Assembly (NCBI RefSeq): GCF_017948485.1 | Contig: NZ_JAFFSX010000006.1 | Coordinates: 124,001 to 188,000 of the forward strand | DNA length: 64,000 nt | Source of the DNA: Streptomyces sp. GESEQ-35 | GTDB lineage: Bacteria > Actinomycetota > Actinomycetes > Streptomycetales > Streptomycetaceae | Direction of reading: 5' to 3' | Shown: piece by piece, positions 47,903 to 57,241 of the stretch | How the letters are laid out: each line of letters starts with the position of its first letter | Numbering within the stretch: position 1 is the first letter of the stretch | The notes under the pieces: generated by a model | What the model saw: only the letters and a program-made list of their open reading frames with translations | Database searches by the model: none | What the model was told of the DNA's origin: nothing | Made by a program: the position numbers and the translations under genes

Positions 47903-50900
47903 GTTCCCAGACCCAGGACGCCCGCGCCGAACAGGCTGCCGAGCAGCGGCGCCGCAAGCGCAAGGAGCGGGCCGCCAAGTCCCGTACGCCCGAACCGAAG
48001 AACATCGTCAGCGGCGCCGGCCAGCCCCTCGACCCGGGCCTGCGGCGGGAGTTGGAGGAACAGCTCGGCCACGACCTCGGGCGGGTCCGGCTGCACACCG
48101 GCCGGGACGCCGGGCAGCTGACCGAGCTGCTCGGCGCGGACGCGGTCGCCGTCGGGCAGGACGTCTTCTTCCGCGAGGGCGCCTTCAAGCCCGGCACCGA
48201 CGAGGGCCGGCGCCTGCTCACCCACGAACTCCAGCACACCGTGCAGAATCCGCACGGCCTCGGCACGCTGCGGGCGGGCCGGGAGCTGGGTGCCGTGAGC
48301 CTGCCGCAGCAGGCCATCGAGCGGGAGGCGGAGGCGGCGGCCCAGGCCGTCGTACAGGCCTCTGAAGAAGCTCCGCAGGTCGAGGAGGGACAGCCCACCC
48401 CCGGCTGGCTGCGCTACACCACCGTCGACGCCGACCGGATGCGCGCCGAGGCGATCGACCCGGCGACTCTCGTGGACCGGCTCGCGGGCAACGTACTGCG
48501 CAGCCTGCGCGGCGACCCCACCGACGCCTCCGGCCGGGTACGCCTCCAACTCGCCCGTATGTCGGAGCAGTTGGAGGACGCGGTCGTCGAGCGCCTCGAA
48601 ACCCGGCTGCTCACACCCGAGTACGAGCGGCTCCTGGACATCGCCGACCAGGCCGACGGCCCCGGGCCGGTCGAACTCCAGCCCGCCGATGTGCCGTTGC
48701 CCGAGATCGACCTCTTCGAAGCCCTCGGCGTCGAACGCACCCAGTGGCAGAAGAAGCAGGAGTCCGACCGGGGTTCCTCCGACAAGCGGACCGACGACGC
48801 GCGCGAGGAGCAGCGGGACGCCAGGGCGCGTGACGAGAAGAGCGGCAGCGACCGCAGCCGGGCGAGCACGGATGCCGCCACCGAGGACCAGGAGGCCGCG
48901 CAGCGCACCGAGCAGGAGGACGAGCGCAACGCCTCCCGGCAGCGGGCCGAGGAGGAGCAGCAGCAGGAGGACGAGCAGGCCTCCGCCGACCGCGAGCGCA
49001 CCGACCAGGCCTCCGACGAGCGCGCCGAGGGACAGCAGGAGGGCGCCGAACAGACCAAGGAGGAGCGCAAGGAGCAGCGCGAGCGCGAGGAGGCCGACCC
49101 GCAGCAGGCGAGCGCGCCGGGCGCGGACAAGCGCAAGCGCCGCGACGACCAGACTCAGCCGGCCGCCGGGTCGAGGCGCGAGGAACCGGACCCGAAGCAG
49201 AAGGCCCAGCCCGGCCCTGTACGCCCCGAGAAGGTCGACGAGCGGGCCGAACAGCCCGACTCCGCGCTCTCCGAGCACGGGCTGAACGACAAGGACGAGG
49301 ACGGCGACGCCGAGGCCGAACCGCGCGAGGAGGAGCGGCCGCTCGGGCTCGAAGCCGGGGCTGACAAGGAGGTCGCGGGCGGCGAGGACGACGACGCGCG
49401 GACCCCGGGCGCCGAGCGTGAGCCCGAGATCAAGCCCGAGGACCATCTCCCCGAGGCCGACCTCGACCTGTCCCGCGTACCGACCGCGGACCGCCTCGAA
49501 CCGGGCGCCGCCCAACCGTCCCTGCCCTCCTTCCCGGCCCCGCCGCCGACCAAGGCCGAGAAGATCGAGCAGGAGCGGGAGAACCGGGAGCGCGATCAGG
49601 ACGAGGAGGAGGCCGGACCCGAGCCGAAGGCCCCCGGCCAGGACGAGGGCCCCGTCGAGGGCGAGGCCCCGCAGCCCGAGAACGGGCCCGCAGCCCAGAA
49701 CAAGGACCGCTCCACCAAGGACCTCCAGGAGACCGAGAAGCCGCTCGACCAGGAGGTCGGCCCGGATCCCGCGAGCCAGGACAAGGAGAAGTCCGAGCCC
49801 GAGGCCGAGAAGCCCGACGCCGAGCAGCAGCAGGAGAAGGAGCAGACCAAGGACCCGGACGACGCCGAGGACTCGCCTGCCGACGGTACCGACGAGGAGC
49901 CGGACGCCAAGGACGCGCAGGACGACAGGCGCGAAGGGCGCGAGCGTACGGCCGTACAGGCGCCGTCCGCCCAGGGGGCGCCGACGCAGTCCGTGGCGTC
50001 CCCGGTCGCGGCCGCCGTGTCCAGGCCCGCCGGGGCGCAGACGCCCAAGACGCCCGTCGAGGACCGTGCCCCCTCGCCCGCCGCCCGGCGCGGGGCCGAA
50101 CCGCCCCGGCCCGAGCGCGAGGCGCCGCAGGCCAAGAGCCGGGTGCCCAAGGAGACCGGGCCCGGCGCCGTGCCGCGCGGGCCCGTGGGCGCCGCCGAGA
50201 AGACCGGGCCGACGGTCGCCGCCGGGCCCGGTGCCGCGCCGTCCGTCGCACAGGCGGCGGTGAGCCCGGCCGCTGAGCAGACCGGCACCCCTGGCCAGAC
50301 GGTGGAGACCGCCGCCCCCCGGCCCGAGGCGTCCCTGGAGAAGGACGGTGGCGGCTGCGCACCGCCCGAGCCCGCGCCCGAGAAGGACGGGGAGGGCCAG
50401 GGCGGTTGTGGAGGCGGCGGGGGCGAGGCCGCGGAGGAGAAGCAGCAGGAGCCGCCGGACGTCTCGGGGCAGGACCCCAAGGCCGCCGTGCAGACCGTGA
50501 GCAAGCTGGCTCCCGACCAGGCTGCCGCCGCCATGCCCGGGGTCGACAAGGCTGCGGACAAGAAGATCGGCGAGGAGCAGCAGCGGCTCGACGCCGCCCC
50601 GCCGACCCGGGAACGCCCCTCGGGCGCGCCCGAGACACGTTCGGCGCCGCCCGAGGCCGCGCCCGCGGCGGCCCAGGTCACCGGCAAGGTGGAGAAGCTG
50701 GGCCCGGAGGACCAGGCCGAGAAGCAGAAGGCCAAGGGCGGCGAGAAGGCCGAGGGCAGGCAGCCCGCCGAGAACGTACCTCCGCCGCCGCCTCCCGCTG
50801 TGCCGGACAAGGGGCTCACGGAGGCCGAGGCCGCCAACGTCGAGGCCGCGGCCGACGCTGTTCCCACCACCGACCCGGTGCTCGAGAACAAGACGGTCGG

Positions 50901-53900
50901 TCCCGCGCCGAAGATCCGCCTGGAGGGTGCGAGCGATCCCACCCGCACCGACGACCAGGCCAAGGCGCTCAAGGACAAGCAGTCCGACCTTCAGACGACC
51001 GGCCGCGAGGACACGGCCAAGCCCATGGGCGAGGACCAGATCTTCCCCAACGCGCCCCGGGAGCAGCTGACCGGCAAGGCTTCCGGCGGCGGGGGGCGAG
51101 GCAAGGGCGGCGGGCTCGAAGCGGCTCCCGCCGCGAAGGCCGGTGTCGGCGCCGTCGCCAAGCAGGAGAAGGGCGGCGAGATCGTCGGCGCCGCCGGCAC
51201 GGCACAGGGCGATCTCGGCACCAAGGAGAAGGAACACCAGCAGAGCGAGCAGCAGTCCAAGCGGGAGAAGCAGACCGAGATCGACCGTGAGGTCGAGCGG
51301 AACGCCTCGCAGCAGACTTCCGAGCGCGGCCGGGTCGCCCAGGAGACCCAAGCGCAGCGCGCGGACTGGCGGTCCGAGCAGGACAAGAAGATCGAGGACG
51401 CGGACACCAAGTCCGAGGACGAGCACGGCAAGAGCAACAAGGAGATCGTCAAGGCGCGCGACGACAAGGACAAGGAGGTCGGCGAGCGCAAGGACAAGGA
51501 CAACTCGCAGATCGACACCGAGCGGGAGAACGCCGAGAAGGAGGCCGAGAAGAAGAAGGAGGAGGAGAAGCCCTCCGGAGGCCTCCTCGGCTGGATCGCC
51601 GACAAGGTCGCCGACTTCTTCAAGGGCCTGCTCGAAGCGGTCACCAAGGTCTTCGAGGCCGCCCGCGCCGCGGTCAACGGGATCATCGACAAGTTCAAGG
51701 AGTGGGCCAACCAGGCCATCGACTTCGTACGCGATCTGGCCGTCAAGGCGATCAATGCGCTCGCCGACGTCCTGATCGCCATCGGAGACGTCCTGCTGGC
51801 CGCCTTCCCGGAGCTGCGCGACCGCTTCCGCAAGGCGATCGAGGGTCTGCGGGACGCGGCCATCGCGAAGGTCAACGAGCTGGCGGAGGGCCTGAAGAAG
51901 GCCGTCAACACGTTGCTGGACGCGCTGGCGGCCGGCCTGAACGCACTGCTCACCGTCCTTGAGGCGGGTCTCAAGGCGGTCATCAAGATCTACCAGGCCG
52001 TCATCGTCGGAGCGATCAAGTTCGCGCAGGCGGCGATCGAGGCGCTGGGCAAGTTCGCCGCTCTCGTGGCGGACATCGCCCCGGACCCGGGCGGCTGGAT
52101 CTCCAAGGCGGGCAGCTCCGCCAAGTCCGGCATCACCGACCACCTCTGGGGTGCCATCAAGGTCGCCGTCAAGCGGTGGTTCGACACCAAGGTCGAGGGC
52201 ATCCTCGGCCTCGGCAAGACCGTCATCGACGTCCTCGTCAAGGGCTGCGTCTCGCTGAAGCAGATCGGCAAGATGGCCTGGGACGCGATCATCGCCTCCC
52301 TCCCGATGATGATCGCCTCCCTGGTCATCGAGAAGGTCGTCTCGATGATCGTGCCGGCGGCGGGGGCGATCCTGACGATCGTCCAGGGGCTCATGGCCGC
52401 CTGGCAGAGCATCAGCTCGATCCTGTCCGCGTTCGGAAAGTTCTGGGCCTACCTGAAGGCCGTCAAGGCGGGCCCGGCCGCATGCCTGTTCGCGGAGGCG
52501 GTCGCCGCGGGTGTGGTGGCCCTGTTGGACTTCATCACCAACTTCCTGATGATCCGCCTGTCTTCGGCGACCAAGGGCGTCGGCAAGCGCCTCAAGGCCA
52601 TGTCCCAGAAGATCCTCGACGGCCTGAAGAAGACGGCCGGCGGGGCGAAGAAGGCGGCGGGGGCGGCGGTCAACTCGGCGCGGGGGGCGGTGCGGAACGC
52701 GAAGCAGGCCGTGGCCAGGCCGGGGGTTGCCCCGAAGCCGAAGGGCCGGCCGTCACCGGAGGTGAAGTCCCCGGTGAAGCCGAAGGACCACGCCACTCCG
52801 AAGGGCCCGGCGAAGCCGGATCCGACGACGGCGAAGCCGAAGGACACGGAGGCGGGACCCGGGAAGGACAGGACCCCGGACCGTGATCCGTCGAAGGACA
52901 GGACTCCGGACAAGGACGAAGGCGCGTCCAAGGACAGGACGCCCGACAAGGACCAGGCGCCGGACAAGGACAAGACTCCCGACGCAGCCCCCAAGAAGAA
53001 GAAAGAGATCGAGGGCCCCAAGCCGACCAAGCCCAAGAAGCCCAAGTCCCCCGTGGGCAAGGCCCTCTCGAAGGCCAAGGGAGCAGTCAAGTCGGCCCTC
53101 AAGAAGGTCGGCAACGCCGCGAAGACCCTCGGCAGAAAGCTGAAGAAGAGCAAGGTCGGCAAGGCGCTCAAGAACGGTGCGTCGAAACTGCGGGACTCCT
53201 TCAAGAAGAGGAAGGACCGGCTGCGCGACGACAAACGGCAGCAGCGCGAGCAGAAGCGGCGTGACCAGGACCAGCGGAAGAAGGACGAGAAGTCCAAGGA
53301 GTCGAAGGAGGCACGGCTCCAAAAGATCATCGCCCGGATCCGTCCCAAGGTGCGTCAGCTGCTCAAGCGGGGAGTGCCGGAACGTGTGCTCGTGGGCGCC
53401 CTGAGCGCCATGCGTCTCTGGTATCGCCTGTCCGGTCTGGACAAGAAGGGGGAGCAGCAGTTCGACATCGAGGCCAGGCTCAACCCTCAAGGGTCCGTCG
53501 AGCATGGTTACGAGCTGCAGCCTCCGGACATGCGCGAGTTGGTGCGAAAGGAATCGAAGGAAATCCTGGAGCGGCAGGACGTCACTGACGCGGCCACTCG
53601 GATGCGCCAAGAGAAGAATGCCGCTGAAAGCAAGGAGGCGGGCGGAGGGGCCAAGCACGTCCTGGAGACTTCGGGCTCGGCAGACATTCCTGCTGTGGTC
53701 CGCTACCTTCGCGAACGTGGCTCCAACTTGGAGTTGTCCAAGCCGGACGGCACCACCGAGACCCTCCCGCCCTACAATCCCCGGTACAAGAACGAGGATT
53801 ACGCGGTCGGTCCGGACAAGGAGATGGTTCGGGAGAAGGACCAACCAGGGGCGCGCAATGCCAGGACCGCGGGAGTGGGCAGCTACTTCGAAGTCCCGGA

Positions 53901-54441
53901 TGAGCTGAAGAGACTGAGACTCTCGGACGAAGACTTCGCAGCGGGAATGCGCGCTTACGTGAGGAACGGCACTCTTCCCGGTAGCTGGACCGAAGAGCAG
54001 CGCGACTTCATACGGAACTCCCACTGGCTCATGTTCGTGCGTGAGTCGACGCGAAACTATTCCAACATCGGCTTCGCCGCGATGACCACGGACCTCATCG
54101 CGCGTGGCAGGGAAGATCGTGGAATATCGTCCCATGACGCCTTTGCCCGCTATGAGGGGACCAACCAACTGGGGCAGCGCGGCGAGTACCCGATGTCCAT
54201 GATGGGGGCCATACAGTCCGGATGGGGGCTTGAGGAGCAGGAGGAGGGCCAGGAGAAGGGGCTTCGCAGCACAGGGAAGAAACGTGATGAACTGACGCTG
54301 CGCGAGGAGCAGATGGCCCAGAAATGGGTGCTCGCAGCAACCGGGGGACTGGGGATCTCCGGGATCAATAGGAATGACGCCATGCAGAAGGGCCGGAAGC
54401 TGGTGTCCGACTTCCTCAAGCGTTTCTACCGGCTGCAGTAG
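47899..54441 (+). CDS. Giant eCIS-core (DUF4157) protein with helical body and a variable C-terminal module
   Basis: A 2,180-residue protein, probably the cargo or a cargo/tape-like hub. Order: residues 1-40 basic; about 43-120 the eCIS-core domain (DUF4157) with HELQH at 109-113, a HExxH zinc-protease motif; about 280-1220 highly charged, Glu/Lys/Pro/Gln-rich low-complexity sequence; about 1225-1550 amphipathic and hydrophobic helices (e.g. VADFFKGLLEAVTKVFEAA, LVIEKVVSMIVPAAGAILTIV) resembling a translocation or membrane-active region; about 1650-1800 Lys/Pro/Asp repeats such as KDRTPDKD; about 1810-2180 a globular module I do not recognise. GC content falls in the last module. A small gene follows at once, in the position of an immunity gene. 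Confidence 0.88.
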   Translation: MSSQTQDARAEQAAEQRRRKRKERAAKSRTPEPKNIVSGAGQPLDPGLRRELEEQLGHDLGRVRLHTGRDAGQLTELLGADAVAVGQDVFFREGAFKPGTDEGRRLLTHELQHTVQNPHGLGTLRAGRELGAVSLPQQAIEREAEAAAQAVVQASEEAPQVEEGQPTPGWLRYTTVDADRMRAEAIDPATLVDRLAGNVLRSLRGDPTDASGRVRLQLARMSEQLEDAVVERLETRLLTPEYERLLDIADQADGPGPVELQPADVPLPEIDLFEALGVERTQWQKKQESDRGSSDKRTDDAREEQRDARARDEKSGSDRSRASTDAATEDQEAAQRTEQEDERNASRQRAEEEQQQEDEQASADRERTDQASDERAEGQQEGAEQTKEERKEQREREEADPQQASAPGADKRKRRDDQTQPAAGSRREEPDPKQKAQPGPVRPEKVDERAEQPDSALSEHGLNDKDEDGDAEAEPREEERPLGLEAGADKEVAGGEDDDARTPGAEREPEIKPEDHLPEADLDLSRVPTADRLEPGAAQPSLPSFPAPPPTKAEKIEQERENRERDQDEEEAGPEPKAPGQDEGPVEGEAPQPENGPAAQNKDRSTKDLQETEKPLDQEVGPDPASQDKEKSEPEAEKPDAEQQQEKEQTKDPDDAEDSPADGTDEEPDAKDAQDDRREGRERTAVQAPSAQGAPTQSVASPVAAAVSRPAGAQTPKTPVEDRAPSPAARRGAEPPRPEREAPQAKSRVPKETGPGAVPRGPVGAAEKTGPTVAAGPGAAPSVAQAAVSPAAEQTGTPGQTVETAAPRPEASLEKDGGGCAPPEPAPEKDGEGQGGCGGGGGEAAEEKQQEPPDVSGQDPKAAVQTVSKLAPDQAAAAMPGVDKAADKKIGEEQQRLDAAPPTRERPSGAPETRSAPPEAAPAAAQVTGKVEKLGPEDQAEKQKAKGGEKAEGRQPAENVPPPPPPAVPDKGLTEAEAANVEAAADAVPTTDPVLENKTVGPAPKIRLEGASDPTRTDDQAKALKDKQSDLQTTGREDTAKPMGEDQIFPNAPREQLTGKASGGGGRGKGGGLEAAPAAKAGVGAVAKQEKGGEIVGAAGTAQGDLGTKEKEHQQSEQQSKREKQTEIDREVERNASQQTSERGRVAQETQAQRADWRSEQDKKIEDADTKSEDEHGKSNKEIVKARDDKDKEVGERKDKDNSQIDTERENAEKEAEKKKEEEKPSGGLLGWIADKVADFFKGLLEAVTKVFEAARAAVNGIIDKFKEWANQAIDFVRDLAVKAINALADVLIAIGDVLLAAFPELRDRFRKAIEGLRDAAIAKVNELAEGLKKAVNTLLDALAAGLNALLTVLEAGLKAVIKIYQAVIVGAIKFAQAAIEALGKFAALVADIAPDPGGWISKAGSSAKSGITDHLWGAIKVAVKRWFDTKVEGILGLGKTVIDVLVKGCVSLKQIGKMAWDAIIASLPMMIASLVIEKVVSMIVPAAGAILTIVQGLMAAWQSISSILSAFGKFWAYLKAVKAGPAACLFAEAVAAGVVALLDFITNFLMIRLSSATKGVGKRLKAMSQKILDGLKKTAGGAKKAAGAAVNSARGAVRNAKQAVARPGVAPKPKGRPSPEVKSPVKPKDHATPKGPAKPDPTTAKPKDTEAGPGKDRTPDRDPSKDRTPDKDEGASKDRTPDKDQAPDKDKTPDAAPKKKKEIEGPKPTKPKKPKSPVGKALSKAKGAVKSALKKVGNAAKTLGRKLKKSKVGKALKNGASKLRDSFKKRKDRLRDDKRQQREQKRRDQDQRKKDEKSKESKEARLQKIIARIRPKVRQLLKRGVPERVLVGALSAMRLWYRLSGLDKKGEQQFDIEARLNPQGSVEHGYELQPPDMRELVRKESKEILERQDVTDAATRMRQEKNAAESKEAGGGAKHVLETSGSADIPAVVRYLRERGSNLELSKPDGTTETLPPYNPRYKNEDYAVGPDKEMVREKDQPGARNARTAGVGSYFEVPDELKRLRLSDEDFAAGMRAYVRNGTLPGSWTEEQRDFIRNSHWLMFVRESTRNYSNIGFAAMTTDLIARGREDRGISSHDAFARYEGTNQLGQRGEYPMSMMGAIQSGWGLEEQEEGQEKGLRSTGKKRDELTLREEQMAQKWVLAATGGLGISGINRNDAMQKGRKLVSDFLKRFYRLQ

Positions 54442-54453
54442 AAAGGAAATCCG

Positions 54454-55017
54454 ATGACTGACTCCAGCCGTTTCGTCCTTAAGTCGGACTATTCAATCCG
54501 GGCTCTCAAGCGACTCGCCTGGGACCTTGACTGGGATGTTGTCGACCTCCGCCGCGAAGAAGCCGGCGCCTTCATTGACATCTGGATCACGTATGACAAG
54601 CGCGCCGAGATTCACCATGTCGACGACGAACCGATCGGCATGCGCTACCTCACCGTGCGGGGAGAAGGGCGAGATGAGGTTGCTCGGCAGATTCAAGAGC
54701 ACTGCGATCTGTGGAGTCATGAGGAAGCTCGCCGAGACCTTCGGGAAGCAACTGACAGGAACCAGAGGCTCGTCGCTCTCTACGCCGCCGTTCTCACCGC
54801 GCCGGGCGAACAGGACGACGATTTCGTGGACGAACTCCGCGTGGTGGCGCGGGACGAGGATCCGGGAGTACGTCAGGCAGTCATCATCGCAACCGGGTAT
54901 CTGCCCTGGCCGGGGCTGGTGAACCTCGTGGAGGAAGTACTCGCCCACGATCCGGTGGATCACATCCGGGACAACGCGGCCCTTCTCATCGAGGGCCTCA
55001 GGGGAGGCGGGCAGTGA
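54454..55017 (+). CDS. HEAT-like small protein, candidate immunity or chaperone gene
   Basis: Protein of 187 residues, 12 bases after the giant protein, with AAAGGAAA before ATG 54454. It is acidic and mainly helical. After a beta-rich N-terminus (FIDIWITYDKRAEIHHVDDE) the C-terminal half has HEAT-like helical pairs (LRVVARDEDPGVRQAVIIATGYLP, LVNLVEEVLAHDPVDHIRDNAALLIEGL). The local GC content (33 of 60 in 54481-54540) is well below the operon's usual level. Position, size and helical repeat fit an immunity protein for the C-terminal module upstream; a chaperone for it is the alternative. Its stop overlaps the next gene by 4 bases. Confidence 0.65.
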   Translation: MTDSSRFVLKSDYSIRALKRLAWDLDWDVVDLRREEAGAFIDIWITYDKRAEIHHVDDEPIGMRYLTVRGEGRDEVARQIQEHCDLWSHEEARRDLREATDRNQRLVALYAAVLTAPGEQDDDFVDELRVVARDEDPGVRQAVIIATGYLPWPGLVNLVEEVLAHDPVDHIRDNAALLIEGLRGGGQ

Positions 55018-55700
55018 CCCGCTACGCCGACATCCCCAAACCCATCCGCTCCGGAATAGTCGTGGTCAACCCCGACACCGGCACCCCCCAACGCGTCATC
55101 GTCCTCCAGTTCAACCCGGACACCCTGGAACGCAGCGTCGCCCCCCAGTCGGCCGGTGACAGTGGTGACGCCGGAAGCGGCGGCACCGGTAGCGGGGACC
55201 GTAACGAGGCGCTCCGGCTCAAGGGTCCCGCCGAGGAGACCTGGAAGTTCACCGCTGAGATCGACGCGACGGACCAGTTGGAGATCGCGGCGCCCGACGG
55301 GATCCACCCGCAGCTCGCCACGCTGGAGATGCTCGTGCAGCCGACCACCGCGCAGCTTCGTGCGGCGAGCCGGCTGGCGCAGAACGGGACCATCGAGATC
55401 AGCCCGATCGAGATGCCGTTGACGCTGTTCACCTGGGGGAGCAAGCGGGTCATGCCCGTGCGGCTCACCGAGCTGTCCGTGAACGAGTCCGCCTTCGACG
55501 TCAATCTCAATCCCATCCGGGCCTCGCTCGGCATCGGGATGAAGATCCTCACGGTCAGCGACCTGCCCGCCGGGCATCGCGGTGCCGATCTGTACATGGC
55601 CCACCTCGCGCAGAAGGAACGGCTCGCCGCAGCCGCGCGGGGCGGGAGTCTGGGCGCGCTCGGCCTGCCCGGCGCGGACGTAATGAGCGGAAGGGGCTGA
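55014..55700 (+). CDS. CIS tube-adaptor protein (Pvc7/Afp7-type N-domain)
   Basis: Protein of 228 residues with the contractile injection system tube-type adaptor domain: VIVLQFNPDTLERSVAPQS near the N-terminus, ETWKFTAEIDATDQLE, LATLEMLVQPTTAQ and RLTELSVNESAFDVNLNPIRASLGIGMKIL. In Afp/Pvc particles the Afp7/Pvc7 protein combines this domain with LysM and joins tube to hub; here LysM is on the next gene. A GSGGTGSG loop interrupts the first domain. GTG 55014 overlaps the preceding stop by 4 bases. Confidence 0.87.
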   Translation: MTRYADIPKPIRSGIVVVNPDTGTPQRVIVLQFNPDTLERSVAPQSAGDSGDAGSGGTGSGDRNEALRLKGPAEETWKFTAEIDATDQLEIAAPDGIHPQLATLEMLVQPTTAQLRAASRLAQNGTIEISPIEMPLTLFTWGSKRVMPVRLTELSVNESAFDVNLNPIRASLGIGMKILTVSDLPAGHRGADLYMAHLAQKERLAAAARGGSLGALGLPGADVMSGRG

Positions 55701-55711
55701 GGAACACCGCC

Positions 55712-56083
55712 ATGGCCGACATCGAGCCTTACGAGAGTGCACTGGGCGCGATACCGGGTGCCCACCCGTATCCGCGGACGAGCCGCTACCACGACGCCGA
55801 GATCGGGGTCCACCGCCTGCCCGACGGCACCGAAGTCCGGTACGCCAAGCGACGGTTGCTGCCCCCGCTCGACGAGCAGGAGACGCAGGGGACACAGGGG
55901 ACACAGCCCCACGTCGTCGGCGCCGGCGAGCGCCCCGACCTGCTCGCCCAGCGGTACTTCGGCGACCCCGGTCAGTGGTGGCGCATCGCCGACGCCAACC
56001 CCGTACTGGATCCGGGTGAGCTGACGGACGAGGCCGGGCGGACCGTCGAGATCCCCGGGCCCGGAGGACACCGGCGTGTCTGA
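55712..56083 (+). CDS. LysM-type baseplate protein
   Basis: Protein of 123 residues with a C-terminal LysM-like domain, HVVGAGERPDLLAQRYFGDPGQWWRIADANPVLDPGELTDEAGRTVEIPG, the stretch that binds the hub in CIS and many phages (T4 gp53-like). The first 60 residues are a separate arm, and a (GTQ) triplet run links the two. In Afp it forms one protein with the adaptor; here the genes are split by 11 bases. The start of the next gene overlaps its end by 8 bases. Confidence 0.87.
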   Translation: MADIEPYESALGAIPGAHPYPRTSRYHDAEIGVHRLPDGTEVRYAKRRLLPPLDEQETQGTQGTQPHVVGAGERPDLLAQRYFGDPGQWWRIADANPVLDPGELTDEAGRTVEIPGPGGHRRV

Positions 56084-57215
56084 ACAGCCCGTGGGGCAGG
56101 GCCCCGTCCACATCACGCTCCTGATGGGGCCGAAGCTCGTCCGGCCCGTCCCCGCCGAGGTGACCGAGGCCCTGCTGTCCGCTCAGATCACCGCCACCGC
56201 GGGGGAGCGCAGCGGCTTCCAGCTGGCCTTCGACCTCACCAAGACCGGAATCATCAACCAACGGCTGCTGCCCGAGGGGTTCTTCGACCCGAAGACGCGG
56301 CTCGTCGTGACCGTCAGTGTCCGGGGTACTCCCGACGTCCTGTTCGACGGTCTGATCGTGCGTCAGGAAGTCGGCGCCAGCAATCAGCCGGGGCACTCCA
56401 CCCTCACCGTCACCGGCGAGGACCTCACCCTGCTCATGGACCTGGAGGAGCGCACCGCCCGCTACCCCAACCTGCCGCCTTCCGAGCGCGTCCTGAACAT
56501 CCTGCGCCGCTACTCCGACTACGGCATCCGGCCGGACATCTACGCCGAGCAGATCGCCCAGCCGCCCCACCAGGACCTGCGCGTGCACTACCAGACGGGC
56601 ACCGACCTCCAGTACGTCACCGAGCTGGCCAGGGCCAACGGCTACACCTTCTATCTGGAGCCCGGGCCCAACCCCGGCCAGTCCTCCGCCCGTTGGGGAC
56701 CGGAAGTCCGCCTCGGCATCCGCCAGCACGCCCTCAACGTCAACATGGACGCGAACACCACGGTCGACCAGTTGACCTTCGCCTACGACGGGACCGCGCG
56801 CGAGGAACCGCAGGCCCGTTGGCAGGACCCGGGAACCCGGCAGTCCACCCTGCTGCCCCAGCCGTCGATCAGCCCCCTGCGCCCACCGCTGGGCCGCCGG
56901 CCCACCCCTGCCCTCAAGCGCAAGACCCTCTCCGGCACCGCCAAGCAGCAACGGGAGCAGGCCGAGGCCGAGTTGCTGGCCCGCGCTGCCGTCTCCGCCG
57001 ACGTCGTCTCCGGCTCAGGCTCCCTCGACGTCAACCGGCACGGCTACATCCTCGCGCCGCGTCAGCTCGTCGGCGTGCGGGGCGCGGGACGGGCCTACGA
57101 CGGCGACTACTACGTCAAGTCCGTCACGCACAACCTGCGCCCGGGCTCCTACCAGCAGAACTTCACCCTCTCCCGCGAGGGCCTCGAAGCCCGCAGCGAC
57201 TACGTCAGGCCCTGA
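56076..57215 (+). CDS. Baseplate hub protein (gp27-like, phage late control D family)
   Basis: Protein of 379 residues of the VgrG/late control D hub fold, making the trimeric cup at the base of the tube. The N-terminal domain has VTEALLSAQITATAGERSGFQLAFDLTK and FDGLIVRQEVGASNQPGHSTLTVTGEDLTLLMDLEER; the second has RANGYTFYLEPGP. The C-terminus ends in YVKSVTHNLRPGSYQQNFTLSREGL. The start is GTG 56076. In phages gp27 joins with gp5; the gp5-like spike gene follows after 26 bases. Confidence 0.9.
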   Translation: MSEQPVGQGPVHITLLMGPKLVRPVPAEVTEALLSAQITATAGERSGFQLAFDLTKTGIINQRLLPEGFFDPKTRLVVTVSVRGTPDVLFDGLIVRQEVGASNQPGHSTLTVTGEDLTLLMDLEERTARYPNLPPSERVLNILRRYSDYGIRPDIYAEQIAQPPHQDLRVHYQTGTDLQYVTELARANGYTFYLEPGPNPGQSSARWGPEVRLGIRQHALNVNMDANTTVDQLTFAYDGTAREEPQARWQDPGTRQSTLLPQPSISPLRPPLGRRPTPALKRKTLSGTAKQQREQAEAELLARAAVSADVVSGSGSLDVNRHGYILAPRQLVGVRGAGRAYDGDYYVKSVTHNLRPGSYQQNFTLSREGLEARSDYVRP

Positions 57216-57241
57216 AAGCCCAAAGCCCGGAAGGCACCAGC

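Noticed and set aside
43947..48398. Open reading frame of 1,483 residues on the minus strand across the CIS genes
   Set aside because: It is antisense to clear cap, ATPase and disordered-protein genes, has no family match in the translated sequence, and arises from high GC content with few stop codons.
47881..52143. Open reading frame of 1,420 residues on the minus strand, Leu/Gly/Val-rich
   Set aside because: It mirrors the charged low-complexity body of the giant DUF4157 protein and shows only composition-driven repeats.
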